From Streptomyces sp. 3214.6 (GTDB lineage Bacteria; Actinomycetota; Actinomycetes; Streptomycetales; Streptomycetaceae), in contig NZ_LT670819.1 in assembly GCF_900129855.1 (NCBI RefSeq), forward strand, positions 5,766,001 to 5,830,000: 64,000 bases of DNA, given 5' to 3'. Within the stretch, counting starts at the first letter, position 1, and each line of letters begins with the position of its first letter. Position numbers and translations under genes: made by a program. The notes beneath the pieces are model-generated. The model did no database searches. It was not told the DNA's origin and was given only the letters and a program-made list of their open reading frames with translations. Below are positions 17,005 through 24,610 of the stretch, in pieces.

Positions 17005-19080
17005 ATGACCCAGCCGCCGCCCCCGCCCCCGAACCAGCCCCCGCAGCAGCCTCAGCAGCCGCAGCAGGGCGGTTTCGGCCCGCCCCCGCCCCCGCCGCCG
17101 CAGGACGCCGTCCCGCAGGACGCCCCGCAGCCGCCCCCCGCCCCGAACCTGGCAAAGGCCCCTGAGCCGGGCTACGGCTACCCCCAGGCGCCCCAAGCAC
17201 CCCAGGCGCCCCAGGCCCCGGGTCAGGCACCGCAGACGCCCCCGCCGCCGGCAGCCCCGGCCCCGGCCGGTCCTCCGCAGCCCCAGCCGGGCTACGGCTA
17301 CCCGCAGGCACCGGGCCAGCCGACCGCGCCCCCGCAGCCCCCGGCCGCCGCACCCGGCTACGGCTACCCGGCCCAGCCGGGCGCCCCCGTGCCCGGCGCT
17401 CCCGGCGCTCCCGCCGGTCCCGGCGCGTACGGTCAGCCGCCCCAGCAGCCCGGCCCCTACGGTCAGCCGAGCGCCCCGTACGGCCAGCAGCCCGGGTACG
17501 GCTACCCGGGGCAGCCCGGCCAGCCGGGTCAACCGGGATACCCGTCCCCCCAGCCGGGGTACGGCTACCCCGCGCCGCCCACCATGCCCATGCACCCCCA
17601 GCCGGGTGGCGGCGGGGCCGGCAGGAAGTTCAACGCGCAGATGGCGATCATCGTCGCCGCCGTCGCCGCGGTCGCGCTGATCATCGGCGGCGGGGTCTGG
17701 TACTCGCAGTCCGGTGACAGCGGCAAGGGCAAGGAGAAGAGCACCGCCGGTCCGACCGGCGGCGGCGACAAGGGCGATACAGGAGGCACCGGCGGCACGG
17801 GCGGAACGTCCTCCGGCGGCAGCGAGAAGGTGCCCGCCAATCCCGCCTCCGACGTCCTCTTCAAGGTCCCGATGCCCGCGGTCAAGAAGGGTGCCCATGT
17901 CGGCGTCCGGGGCTCCTGGGTGACCGACAAGGCGTATGTGAAGACCGGTGCCGGCGAGATCGGCGGCTACGACCTCGCCAAGGGCACGAAGCTGTGGACG
18001 GTGAAGCTGCCCGGCCCGGTGTGCGAGGCCAGCAAGTTCGCCACCGACGACTACCGCACGGCGATCGTCTTCCAGGCGAGCAGCGCCGAGACGGCCCGCT
18101 GTGACCAGGTCGCCGCGATCGACCTCGCCGCGGGCAAGCAGCTGTGGAAGAAGACGGTCTCGTCCGGCGACTACGCGATCGACTTCGACAACGTCACGGT
18201 CAGCGCGAACACGGTCGCCCTGGGCAGCACCCAGGGCGGCGCCGCCTTCGACATCGACTCCGGCAAGGTGCTGTGGTCGCCGAAGCCGGCCGACACCTGC
18301 TACGACGCCGGCTACGGCGGCGGCCCGAAGCTGGTGGCGGTGCGCAAGTGCGGCGACTACGACAACCCGCAGCTGGGCATCCAGACCATCGACCCGGCCT
18401 CCGGGAAGGTGCTCTCCGAGTACAAGCTCGCCGCGGGCATCGAATACGCGTCCGTCGTGTCGACCGACCCCCTGGTGGTGGCCGCCGACGTCGGCGACAG
18501 CGCCGGTGACGGCAGCGGTATCTCGGACCTCTTCTCCATCGACAACAAGACCGGCAAGCTGCGCACCCGCATCTCCGTGCCGGGCGACGACTACGCGGCC
18601 GACTGCGAAGGCATCACCAGGATCGAGGCCTGCATCGGACTGGCCGTCGGCAACGGCAAGGTCTACATCCCGACCGAGGAGCACGACGGCGGCGGCAACT
18701 ACAGCCGCACCAACGAGGTCATCGCCTTCGACCTGGCCACCGGCAAGCAGACCGGCCAGCGCGCCGACGCCGGCGACGGCTACACGATCTACCCGCTGCG
18801 CATGGACGGCACCAACCTGATCGCGTACAAGCGGCCGCCGTACGACAAGGGCGGCGAGGTCGTCAGCATCGACGGCGGCTCCTTCAAGGAGACCAAGCTG
18901 ATGGTGAACCCGGCCACGGAGTCGGTGCACCAGCTGGAGACCAGCATGTCCCCGGAGTACTCCGAGGTCCTCTTCGCCAAGGGGCGGCTGTTCATGTCGG
19001 AGGTGTACGCCGACGACGGCGCGACCTCGGGCGGCGATCCGCAGTACCTGGCGGTCGCGTTCGGCGGCGCGGGCAGCTGA
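17005..19080 (+). CDS. Membrane-anchored PQQ-like beta-propeller protein, paralogue 2
   Basis: A 691-residue tandem paralogue of the preceding protein, with 73 bases between them. Residues 1-205 are Pro/Gln-rich with about six GYGYP units; a membrane helix lies near 211-235 (AIIVAAVAAVALIIGGGVWY), then a Gly/Thr/Ser linker, then a propeller with blades such as DLAKGTKLWTVKL, DLAAGKQLWKK, DIDSGKVLWSP, DPASGKVLSEY and DLATGKQTGQR. Cys pairs occur at matching places (PVCEAS, ARCDQV, DTCYDA, CEGITRIEACIG), supporting disulphides outside the membrane. It looks like the product of a duplication followed by divergence of the low-complexity head. A terminator follows. Confidence 0.85.
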   Translation: MTQPPPPPPNQPPQQPQQPQQGGFGPPPPPPPQDAVPQDAPQPPPAPNLAKAPEPGYGYPQAPQAPQAPQAPGQAPQTPPPPAAPAPAGPPQPQPGYGYPQAPGQPTAPPQPPAAAPGYGYPAQPGAPVPGAPGAPAGPGAYGQPPQQPGPYGQPSAPYGQQPGYGYPGQPGQPGQPGYPSPQPGYGYPAPPTMPMHPQPGGGGAGRKFNAQMAIIVAAVAAVALIIGGGVWYSQSGDSGKGKEKSTAGPTGGGDKGDTGGTGGTGGTSSGGSEKVPANPASDVLFKVPMPAVKKGAHVGVRGSWVTDKAYVKTGAGEIGGYDLAKGTKLWTVKLPGPVCEASKFATDDYRTAIVFQASSAETARCDQVAAIDLAAGKQLWKKTVSSGDYAIDFDNVTVSANTVALGSTQGGAAFDIDSGKVLWSPKPADTCYDAGYGGGPKLVAVRKCGDYDNPQLGIQTIDPASGKVLSEYKLAAGIEYASVVSTDPLVVAADVGDSAGDGSGISDLFSIDNKTGKLRTRISVPGDDYAADCEGITRIEACIGLAVGNGKVYIPTEEHDGGGNYSRTNEVIAFDLATGKQTGQRADAGDGYTIYPLRMDGTNLIAYKRPPYDKGGEVVSIDGGSFKETKLMVNPATESVHQLETSMSPEYSEVLFAKGRLFMSEVYADDGATSGGDPQYLAVAFGGAGS

Positions 19081-19093
19081 TCGTCTTAATCGC

Positions 19094-19134
19094 CGTGACG
19101 GCCCCGTCCCTGCTCAGGGGCGGGGCCGTTCACG
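19094..19134 (+). terminator. Terminator after the propeller genes
   Basis: CGTGACGGCCCCG at 19094-19106 pairs with CGGGGCCGTTCACG at 19121-19134 with one bulge, 14 bases after the stop codon. Confidence 0.75.
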
Positions 19135-19271
19135 TACCGCGCATGACCCTCGAATGCTAGGAATTTCGGCGATCCGGGGCACTTCTCGCCGGTAGGGGGA
19201 GCGCAACGTCGAACAAGCGTGTAGCTTCCGGGGGCATGAAGGACGGGGTGCCGGGGGGCACCCCCTTTGGT

Positions 19272-19318
19272 GGTCCGGGTTTGGTCCGGCTTTGTTCCGG
19301 GTTGGTCCGTGTGGGTCC
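19272..19318 (+). repeat. Helically phased GGTCCG repeats before a LuxR gene
   Basis: Five copies of a TGGTCCG-like unit (one is GTTCCG) have their TCC cores at 19274, 19285, 19296, 19306 and 19316, spacings of 11, 11, 10 and 10 bases. They end 37 bases before the LuxR-type gene start. One repeat per helical turn is what a cooperative one-face DNA-binding site would show. Confidence 0.6.
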
Positions 19319-19354
19319 GTGTGGGCATCCATACAGGGACTGGGGGGTTGCTCG

Positions 19355-20056
19355 ATGGGAGTGCGGCTGATGGTGGTCGACGACCACCGACTGCTCGCCG
19401 AGGCGTTGGCCTCGGCACTCAAGCTGCGGGGGCACCGGGTGCTCGCCGCGGCGGCGCCGGCCGCGGGCGCGGCCGAGCTGGTGATCACCCGCGCCCCGGA
19501 GGTGTGCCTGCTGGGCACCGCGACCCCGGCCGAGCCGGGCATCTTCGACCCCGTCGTCCGCATCAAGCGGGAGCGTCCGCAGGTCGCGGTTCTGGTCCTC
19601 GGGCCGGTGCCGAACCCGCGCGGCATCGCGGCGGCCTTCGCGGCGGGCGCCTCCGGCTACGTACGCCATGACGAACGCATCGAGGGCGTGGAACGCGCCA
19701 TCATGAAGGCGAGGTCGGGCGAGGCGGCGGTGGCTCCACAGCTGTTGCAGGGCGCGTTCAGTGAACTCCTCAACCCGGCAGCCCAACCGGACGACGAGGG
19801 CCAGCGCCTCCTTCAGATGCTCACGCCGAGGGAGGTGGAGGTCCTGGTCCGGGTGGCGGACGGCGAGGACACCCGTCTGATCGCCGCCGGCATGGGCATC
19901 GCCCCGTCCACGGCCCGCACCCACGTCCAACGCGTCCTGATGAAACTGGGCGTGGGCTCCCGCCTGGAGGCGGCGGCACTCGCGGCACGCACGGGCCTGC
20001 TGGACCGCGCGGGCCCCCTTCCCACCTCGGCGGACAGAAGCGGAGGCCCCTCATGA
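19355..20056 (+). CDS. LuxR-family response regulator (atypical receiver)
   Basis: A 233-residue protein. A receiver-like domain (GVRLMVVDDHRLLAEALASAL) is followed by a LuxR/NarL helix-turn-helix (LTPREVEVLVRVADGEDTRLIAAGMGIAPSTARTHVQRVLMKLGV) at residues ~150-215. The normal phospho-acceptor Asp position reads EVCLLGTATP, so the usual Asp is absent and phosphorylation is unlikely. No sensor kinase is adjacent. I chose ATG 19355 with a GGGGGG stretch upstream. The next gene overlaps by 4 bases (ATGA). Atypical NarL regulators in Streptomyces are often regulated by ligands or expression level rather than by a kinase. Confidence 0.85.
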   Translation: MGVRLMVVDDHRLLAEALASALKLRGHRVLAAAAPAAGAAELVITRAPEVCLLGTATPAEPGIFDPVVRIKRERPQVAVLVLGPVPNPRGIAAAFAAGASGYVRHDERIEGVERAIMKARSGEAAVAPQLLQGAFSELLNPAAQPDDEGQRLLQMLTPREVEVLVRVADGEDTRLIAAGMGIAPSTARTHVQRVLMKLGVGSRLEAAALAARTGLLDRAGPLPTSADRSGGPS

Positions 20057-20529
20057 CGCCCCGCATAACTCCTCGCACGGTCGTCGCCCGCGGCGTACGC
20101 CTCGGCGCGCTCGTCGGCGCCTGGCCCGCGGGAATCGGCGCCATCCTGTGCCTCATAGCGTCGTTCGTCTTCCTGACGGGCGGCCAGCAGGGAACAGCGC
20201 GGGCGCTGCTCGTCGCGGCCGCCTACGCCGTCCTCGGCAGCATGGCGGTGGGCCTCACCCTGGGCACGGCCACCGGCCTCACCCTGGCACTGGCCCCCCG
20301 CCGACTGCTGGCACGCCCGCTGCTGCGAGGCCTCCTGGCGGGCATCACCGCGGCCCTCCCCGTAGCACTGGTGTCCATCGCCGCCCTGACCGGCGACGGC
20401 TACACCCTCGCGAGCTACCCGCCCTCAATCCACCTCCTCACCTGGACCGCAACCCTGACGATCGCCTTCGTGGCGGCAGCCCGAAGCGGCGAGATCGCCG
20501 GCTGCGGCACCAGCGCTGACCGGCCCTGA
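20053..20529 (+). CDS. Small integral membrane protein coupled to the LuxR gene
   Basis: A 158-residue hydrophobic protein with about four membrane helices (LGALVGAWPAGIGAILCLIA; LLVAAAYAVLGSMAVGLTLG; LLAGITAALPVALVSIAAL; LLTWTATLTIAFVAAA). ATG 20053 overlaps the stop of the LuxR gene, so they are translationally coupled. I do not recognise the family. A role as sensor or target of the LuxR regulator is an inference from coupling only. Confidence 0.7.
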   Translation: MTPRITPRTVVARGVRLGALVGAWPAGIGAILCLIASFVFLTGGQQGTARALLVAAAYAVLGSMAVGLTLGTATGLTLALAPRRLLARPLLRGLLAGITAALPVALVSIAALTGDGYTLASYPPSIHLLTWTATLTIAFVAAARSGEIAGCGTSADRP

Positions 20530-20540
20530 ACCCCGGCGCG

Positions 20541-20819
20541 TATCTCTGCCAGGAGTTGGGCGAGCAACGTCTGGCGGTCGGCTACGCGGACACGTAGAGC
20601 GAACTCGTGGACGATCGTTTCGTACGGGGTGGGGGCGTCGCCCTCGATGACCGCACGCCGCTGCATTCGGTGTTCGACCCGGGGCCTCAGCTCGCTCTCG
20701 GGCAGCTCCGGACGCATGTAACCGAACACGGCACGGGCGTAGTCGGGGGTCTGGAGCAACCCAGGAACGTATGTGATGACGACCTCCTGCAGGAAAGTCG
20801 CATGGTGCTCGGCTTCCGC
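20541..20819 (-). pseudogene. Remnant of an XRE/DUF5753 (Scr1-type) regulator
   Basis: On the minus strand about 93 codons match the DUF5753 domain that normally follows an N-terminal XRE helix-turn-helix in Streptomyces regulators: TYVPGLLQTPDYARAVFGYM, then ELRPRVEHRMQRRAVIEGD and HEFALRVRVADRQTLLAQLLAEI. The upstream part that should hold the HTH does not, and the domain stops short and runs into the neighbouring gene's antisense strand. The complete family is about 280 residues. The rest of the 20530-21055 interval contains only unrecognisable short frames. It is probably a decayed regulator gene left after deletion. Confidence 0.65.
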
Positions 20820-21055
20820 CACGTCACGCCGCGGAAGCGCACCGCCCCGTCCTGTCATGACGGCTGCGGCACTGCAGCCGCTGTCCCGCATGGGCCACCG
20901 GGGCAAGCTCGTCTGGTGCGAACTGGCCGTCGCGTAGGGGCTCGGAGGGCAGGAGCGGGGGCAGATCGTCACCTTTCCCCGCCGTCCCGGCCGGCGTGGC
21001 TGATGGACTGCAGCTTCCATGCGACATGCCTCACTGACCAGACCAGAAGGAACTC

Positions 21056-21853
21056 ATGCGTAAGTTGACGTCTACTGTCGTGACCGGCCTGATGGCGTTC
21101 GCCGGGACGGCCGGCATGATGGCCGCGCCCGCCCATGCGGCGGGGGAGCTGGAGTACGTGGCTCTCGGGGATTCGTACGCGTCCGGGGTCGGTGCCGGCT
21201 ACTACGACAGTGCCAGCGGCGACTGCAAGCGCAGCACGCTCAACTACCCCGCCCAGTGGGCGGCCGCGCACTCGGACTTCACGCTGAAGGACGTCTCCTG
21301 CAGTGGGGCGACCATCGCGGACGTGCGTACCAACCAGCTGTCCGCGCTGAGCGCCGAAACCGACCTCGTCACCCTCACCGTGGGCGGCAACGACGCCCAG
21401 TTCTCGAGCGTGGTCCAGGCCTGCCTCACCCAGGGCGACAGCTACTGCAGGACGGCCACGGACTGGATGTCGTCGTACGCGAAGAACCAGCTGGTGACGG
21501 AGCTCGCCGGGCTGTACAAGGACGTCAAGGCCAAGGCGCCCGGCGCCGCGATCGTCGTGCTCGGCTACCCGCGGACGGTCTCCCCGACCGGGTCCTGCCC
21601 CGTGATCGACCTCGGCCCCGCCAAGCGCACCGCCATGAACGGGCTCGCCGACGCGCTGGCCGAGGGCGCCCAGGCCGCGGCGGCCAAGGAGCCGGTCTCC
21701 TTCATCGACATGCGCGACACGTTCAAGGGCCACGGGGCGTGCGGCTCCGACCCCTGGATCAACGACCTGACCGACGCGGCCTCCGTCTTCCACCCCAACC
21801 TGAAGGGCTACATGGCGGGCTACGCCGCGAAGCTCAACGAGGCCACGGGCTGA
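21056..21853 (+). CDS. Secreted SGNH-family lipase/esterase
   Basis: A 265-residue secreted hydrolase. The signal peptide is residues 1-28, ending AHA, then the SGNH blocks: block I ALGDSYASG with nucleophile Ser40, block III VGGNDAQF, and block V catalytic His in DAASVFHPNLKG. Several Cys (DCKRS, VSCSGAT, QACLTQGDSYC, GSCPV, HGACGS) suggest three disulphides, as in the Streptomyces coelicolor and S. rimosus SGNH lipases. The substrate is probably a lipid or other ester outside the cell. ATG 21056 follows AAGGAA. The region upstream is a decayed regulator, so its promoter lies in that remnant or in the 200 bases before the start. Confidence 0.9.
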   Translation: MRKLTSTVVTGLMAFAGTAGMMAAPAHAAGELEYVALGDSYASGVGAGYYDSASGDCKRSTLNYPAQWAAAHSDFTLKDVSCSGATIADVRTNQLSALSAETDLVTLTVGGNDAQFSSVVQACLTQGDSYCRTATDWMSSYAKNQLVTELAGLYKDVKAKAPGAAIVVLGYPRTVSPTGSCPVIDLGPAKRTAMNGLADALAEGAQAAAAKEPVSFIDMRDTFKGHGACGSDPWINDLTDAASVFHPNLKGYMAGYAAKLNEATG

Positions 21854-21921
21854 GATCCCCCGTCGACGTGGCGACGTGCGGAACCGATAATCACCCCATA
21901 CGGTGTGTAATCGTAGTAATT

Positions 21922-21938
21922 CGTTCCGTTACGGAACG
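21922..21938 (+). promoter_or_regulatory. Palindrome upstream of a small secreted protein
   Basis: CGTTCCGT and ACGGAACG flank a single T, giving a 17-base palindrome that ends 27 bases before the ATG at 21966. It sits where a promoter or operator would be. The core resembles the TetR-type palindromes found upstream of the desaturase gene at 32.96 kb, but the order of half-sites is reversed. Confidence 0.45.
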
Positions 21939-21965
21939 TGCCACTCGCGACGAAAAGGGAATGGA

Positions 21966-22238
21966 ATGCGCAAGCTTCACAAGATCGCTCTCGTGGCCGC
22001 CATGATCGGGTCCCTCGGCATGGCCGGGGCGGGAGTCGCCTCCGCCGATGTCTCCGGCGTGGACGGGGACTCCAGGGAGTGCGCCAACCACGTGGAGAAC
22101 ATCTCGTTCGGTCTCATCAACATCCCGGACCTGAACCTCCCCCTCCTCGCCCTCTCGCAGAACCAGCACGCCACCCAGCAGATCTGCAACAACGGGGACA
22201 ACGCCGTCAACGCGAACGTCGCCAGCCAGGAGGGCTAG
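21966..22238 (+). CDS. Small secreted protein of unknown function
   Basis: A 90-residue protein with a clear signal peptide (MRKLHKIALVAAMIGSLGMAGAGVASA, cleavage after residue 27). The mature 63-residue peptide has two Cys (RECANH and QQICNNG), a hydrophobic middle (FGLINIPDLNLPLLALSQ) and an Asn-rich end. It recalls the small exported proteins of aerial hyphae (chaplins and rodlins) in size and in its MRK-type signal, but has neither the chaplin nor the rodlin pattern. ATG 21966 has AAGGGA upstream. A perfect 40-base palindrome follows as terminator. Confidence 0.75.
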   Translation: MRKLHKIALVAAMIGSLGMAGAGVASADVSGVDGDSRECANHVENISFGLINIPDLNLPLLALSQNQHATQQICNNGDNAVNANVASQEG

Positions 22239-22267
22239 GGCCTGACCGGCGGATCAAGTCGGACCGC

Positions 22268-22307
22268 GGCGGCTCCGGGATGCGAGGCCTCGCATCCCGG
22301 AGCCGCC
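22268..22307. terminator. Perfect 40-base palindromic bidirectional terminator
   Basis: Twenty bases at 22268-22287 (GGCGGCTCCGGGATGCGAGG) are followed directly by their exact reverse complement to 22307. It separates two convergent genes with 10 bases to the stop of the minus-strand gene, so it can end transcription from both sides. Confidence 0.85.
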
Positions 22308-22317
22308 CGGCACGCCG

Positions 22318-22713
22318 CTAGTCGCCCCGCGGGGAGTCCCCTTCCCCCCGCACCGCCTCCGGCGGCAGCGTCGGGGTGACCGGCGCCGCGGGACGCAGCT
22401 TCAGCCAGGCCAGGAAGAAGACACCCAGGGCCAGCATCCCCAGCCCCGTCCACAGGTTGATGTTGATCCCCTGCGCCTTGTCGATCTCCGCGTCGCTGTC
22501 CGTGAGGCCGGCGATCGTGACGATCACGCCGTATACGACGAACAGGCCGCCGATGATGCGGCGCAGGTCGAAGATGCGGGCCGCGGTCGCGGACTTCTCC
22601 TCGAGTTCCGTGACCTCCCGCTGGACGTCGGCCTCGGAGTACCCGGCATGCCGCAGCCGCTCCACGCGCTCCGCACGCGCCGCCTGCTCGTCGGGTTCGA
22701 ATTGCTCGGACAT
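22318..22713 (-). CDS. Small membrane protein next to the symporter gene
   Basis: A 131-residue protein with a charged amphipathic N-terminus (EQFEPDEQAARAERVERLRHAGYSEADVQ) and two membrane helices (IIGGLFVVYGVIVTIAGL and LWTGLGMLALGVFFLAWL). It lies 48 bases downstream of the sodium-solute symporter on the same strand and is probably in its operon. The helix-DSD-helix layout resembles small SSS-associated subunits seen in actinomycetes. Function unknown; it may stabilise the transporter. Confidence 0.7.
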   Translation of the reverse strand: MSEQFEPDEQAARAERVERLRHAGYSEADVQREVTELEEKSATAARIFDLRRIIGGLFVVYGVIVTIAGLTDSDAEIDKAQGININLWTGLGMLALGVFFLAWLKLRPAAPVTPTLPPEAVRGEGDSPRGD

Positions 22714-22761
22714 GGTCCTTCCATTCTCCCGCAGTAGTCGTGACGGGCTCGGACGACGGGC

Positions 22762-24462
22762 TCAGATCGAGAACGGGATGTAGCAGGCGGCGGCCAGGAT
22801 CACCGCGCCCCAGCCCAGCAGCGCGGGCCGCCGGTACCACGCGTCGTCGCCCGCAGCCGGCGGCTCGGCCATGCCGGGCGAGACGGTGCCGTACACCAGG
22901 CCCTGCAGTTCCTCGTCCGGCTTCGGGGCGGTGAACAGCGACACCGCCACCATCACCACCGCGCCCGCCACGAACCCCGCGATCGCCGACACGAAGTTCG
23001 CGCCCTGGTCGGTGGGAATGCCGATGACGTCCTGCTTGTAGAGGACGAAGTAGTTGACCATCGCCGCCGTCGTGCCGGCCAGCAGCCCCCAGAACCCCGA
23101 TTTCTTCGACGCCCGCTTCCAGAACATGCCGACGATGAAGACGACGAACATCGGGACGTTGAAGAAGCTGAACAGCGTCTGCAGATAGCTCATGATGTTC
23201 GAGAAGGACGACGCCAGGAACGCCGTGCCCACCGACGCGGCCACGCCGATCGCCGTGATCAGACGGCCGAAACGGACGTAGTAGGCGTCCTCCCTCCCCA
23301 CCACCACGTACTTCGCCCAGATGTCGTTGGTGAACACCGTGTTGAACGACGACACGTTCGCCGCCATCCCCGCCATGAACGCCGCCAGCAGACCCGTCAC
23401 CGCGATGCCCAGTACCCCGTTCGGCAGGAGCTGCTCCATCAGGTACGGGATCGCGTCGTTGTACTGGAGGTCGGAGCCGGCCGTGCCGATCTTCGGCACC
23501 AGCACCGCCGCCACCAGCCCCGGGATCATCACCAGGAACACGATGAAGATCTTCGGGTACGCGGCGATGAGCGGAGTGCGCTGCGCCGCCGACAGGTTCC
23601 TCGCCGACAGGGCCCGCTGGACCTCCGCGAAGTTCGTCGTCCAGTAGCCGAACGACAGGACGAAGCCCAGCCCCAGCACGATCGTCAGCCAGTTCGCGCC
23701 CAGCGGGTTGGCGCTGCCGATGCCCGTGCCGCCCCACGCGCTGACGAAGTTGTCTCCGTGGGTCGCGGTCAGCTTGTCGCTCAGGCCGTCCCAGCCGCCC
23801 ACCTTCTTCAGGCCCAGCACCGACAGCGGGATGAGGGCCGCCAGGATCACGAAGAACTGGAGCACCTCGTTGTAGATCGCCGAGGACAGGCCGCCCAGCG
23901 TGATGTACGCCAGGACGAAGAAGCCCGCCACCACGATCGCCACCCACTGCGGCCAGCCCAGCAGCGCCTCGACGACGATCGCCAGCGCGTACAGGTTCAC
24001 GCCGGCGATGAGGATCGCGGCGAACGCGAACAGGGCCGAGCTCAGCAGATGGGCCCCCTTGTCGAAGCGCAGCAGCAGCATCTCCGGGACCGAGCGGACC
24101 TTGCTGCCGTAGTAGAACGGCATCATCACCAGGCCCAGGAACACCATCGCCGGGATCGCGCCGATCCAGTACCAGTGGACGGTGTACGCCCCGTACTGCG
24201 CGCTGTTCGCGGCCATGCCCAGGATCTCGGTGGCGGCCAGGTTGGCCGAGATGAACGCGAGGCCCGTGATCCAGGCGGGCAGGGAGCGGCCGGAGAGGAA
24301 GAAGTCGAGACTGGTCTTCACCGAGCGGCGGGCGGCGAAGCCGATGCCCAGGACCACGACGAAGTAGATGCCGAGGATCGTGTAGTCGAGCCAGTTCGTA
24401 GGCAGCCGCAGCTCTGCCGCCAGCTGTGCTGCCGTATGTACCGTTTCTGTGGGGGTTCGCAT
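22762..24462 (-). CDS. Sodium:solute symporter (SSS family), probable galactose/sugar uptake
   Basis: A 566-residue permease with about 14 membrane helices and an SSS/SGLT core: FFLSGRSLPAWITGLAFISANLAATEILGMAANSAQYG, and GLLAAFMAGMAANVSSFNTVFTNDIW with the sodium-site Ser. It imports a solute with Na+. It is divergent from galT, 148 bases away, with the galactose promoter in between, so hexose (galactose) is the likely substrate; SGLT-type members transport sugars. ATG 24462 is well placed. The C-terminus after the last helix ends at IPFSI. Confidence 0.88.
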   Translation of the reverse strand: MRTPTETVHTAAQLAAELRLPTNWLDYTILGIYFVVVLGIGFAARRSVKTSLDFFLSGRSLPAWITGLAFISANLAATEILGMAANSAQYGAYTVHWYWIGAIPAMVFLGLVMMPFYYGSKVRSVPEMLLLRFDKGAHLLSSALFAFAAILIAGVNLYALAIVVEALLGWPQWVAIVVAGFFVLAYITLGGLSSAIYNEVLQFFVILAALIPLSVLGLKKVGGWDGLSDKLTATHGDNFVSAWGGTGIGSANPLGANWLTIVLGLGFVLSFGYWTTNFAEVQRALSARNLSAAQRTPLIAAYPKIFIVFLVMIPGLVAAVLVPKIGTAGSDLQYNDAIPYLMEQLLPNGVLGIAVTGLLAAFMAGMAANVSSFNTVFTNDIWAKYVVVGREDAYYVRFGRLITAIGVAASVGTAFLASSFSNIMSYLQTLFSFFNVPMFVVFIVGMFWKRASKKSGFWGLLAGTTAAMVNYFVLYKQDVIGIPTDQGANFVSAIAGFVAGAVVMVAVSLFTAPKPDEELQGLVYGTVSPGMAEPPAAGDDAWYRRPALLGWGAVILAAACYIPFSI

Positions 24463-24489
24463 GCACTGCTCACTTCGCTTGGTGTTCTT

Positions 24490-24550
24490 TGTTTGGTTGT
24501 GGTGGTGACAGGCGTGGGGGTTTATGGTTTTATGTGTTTGATTCTGTTTG
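24490..24550. promoter_or_regulatory. Divergent gal/symporter promoter region with TGTTTG repeats
   Basis: TGTTTG occurs at 24490-24495, 24535-24540 and 24545-24550, the last two exactly one helical turn apart. The 148-base interval is unusually T-rich for this chromosome and lies between the symporter and galT. Short direct hexamer repeats are known to mediate repression of the S. lividans galP1 promoter; the analogy here is inference. Confidence 0.5.
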
Positions 24551-24610
24551 AAGCTTCGCTAGGTGTACTGAGCCAGGCCCGCGGGCCTGAGGTACGGATG
24601 GAGAGTCGCG

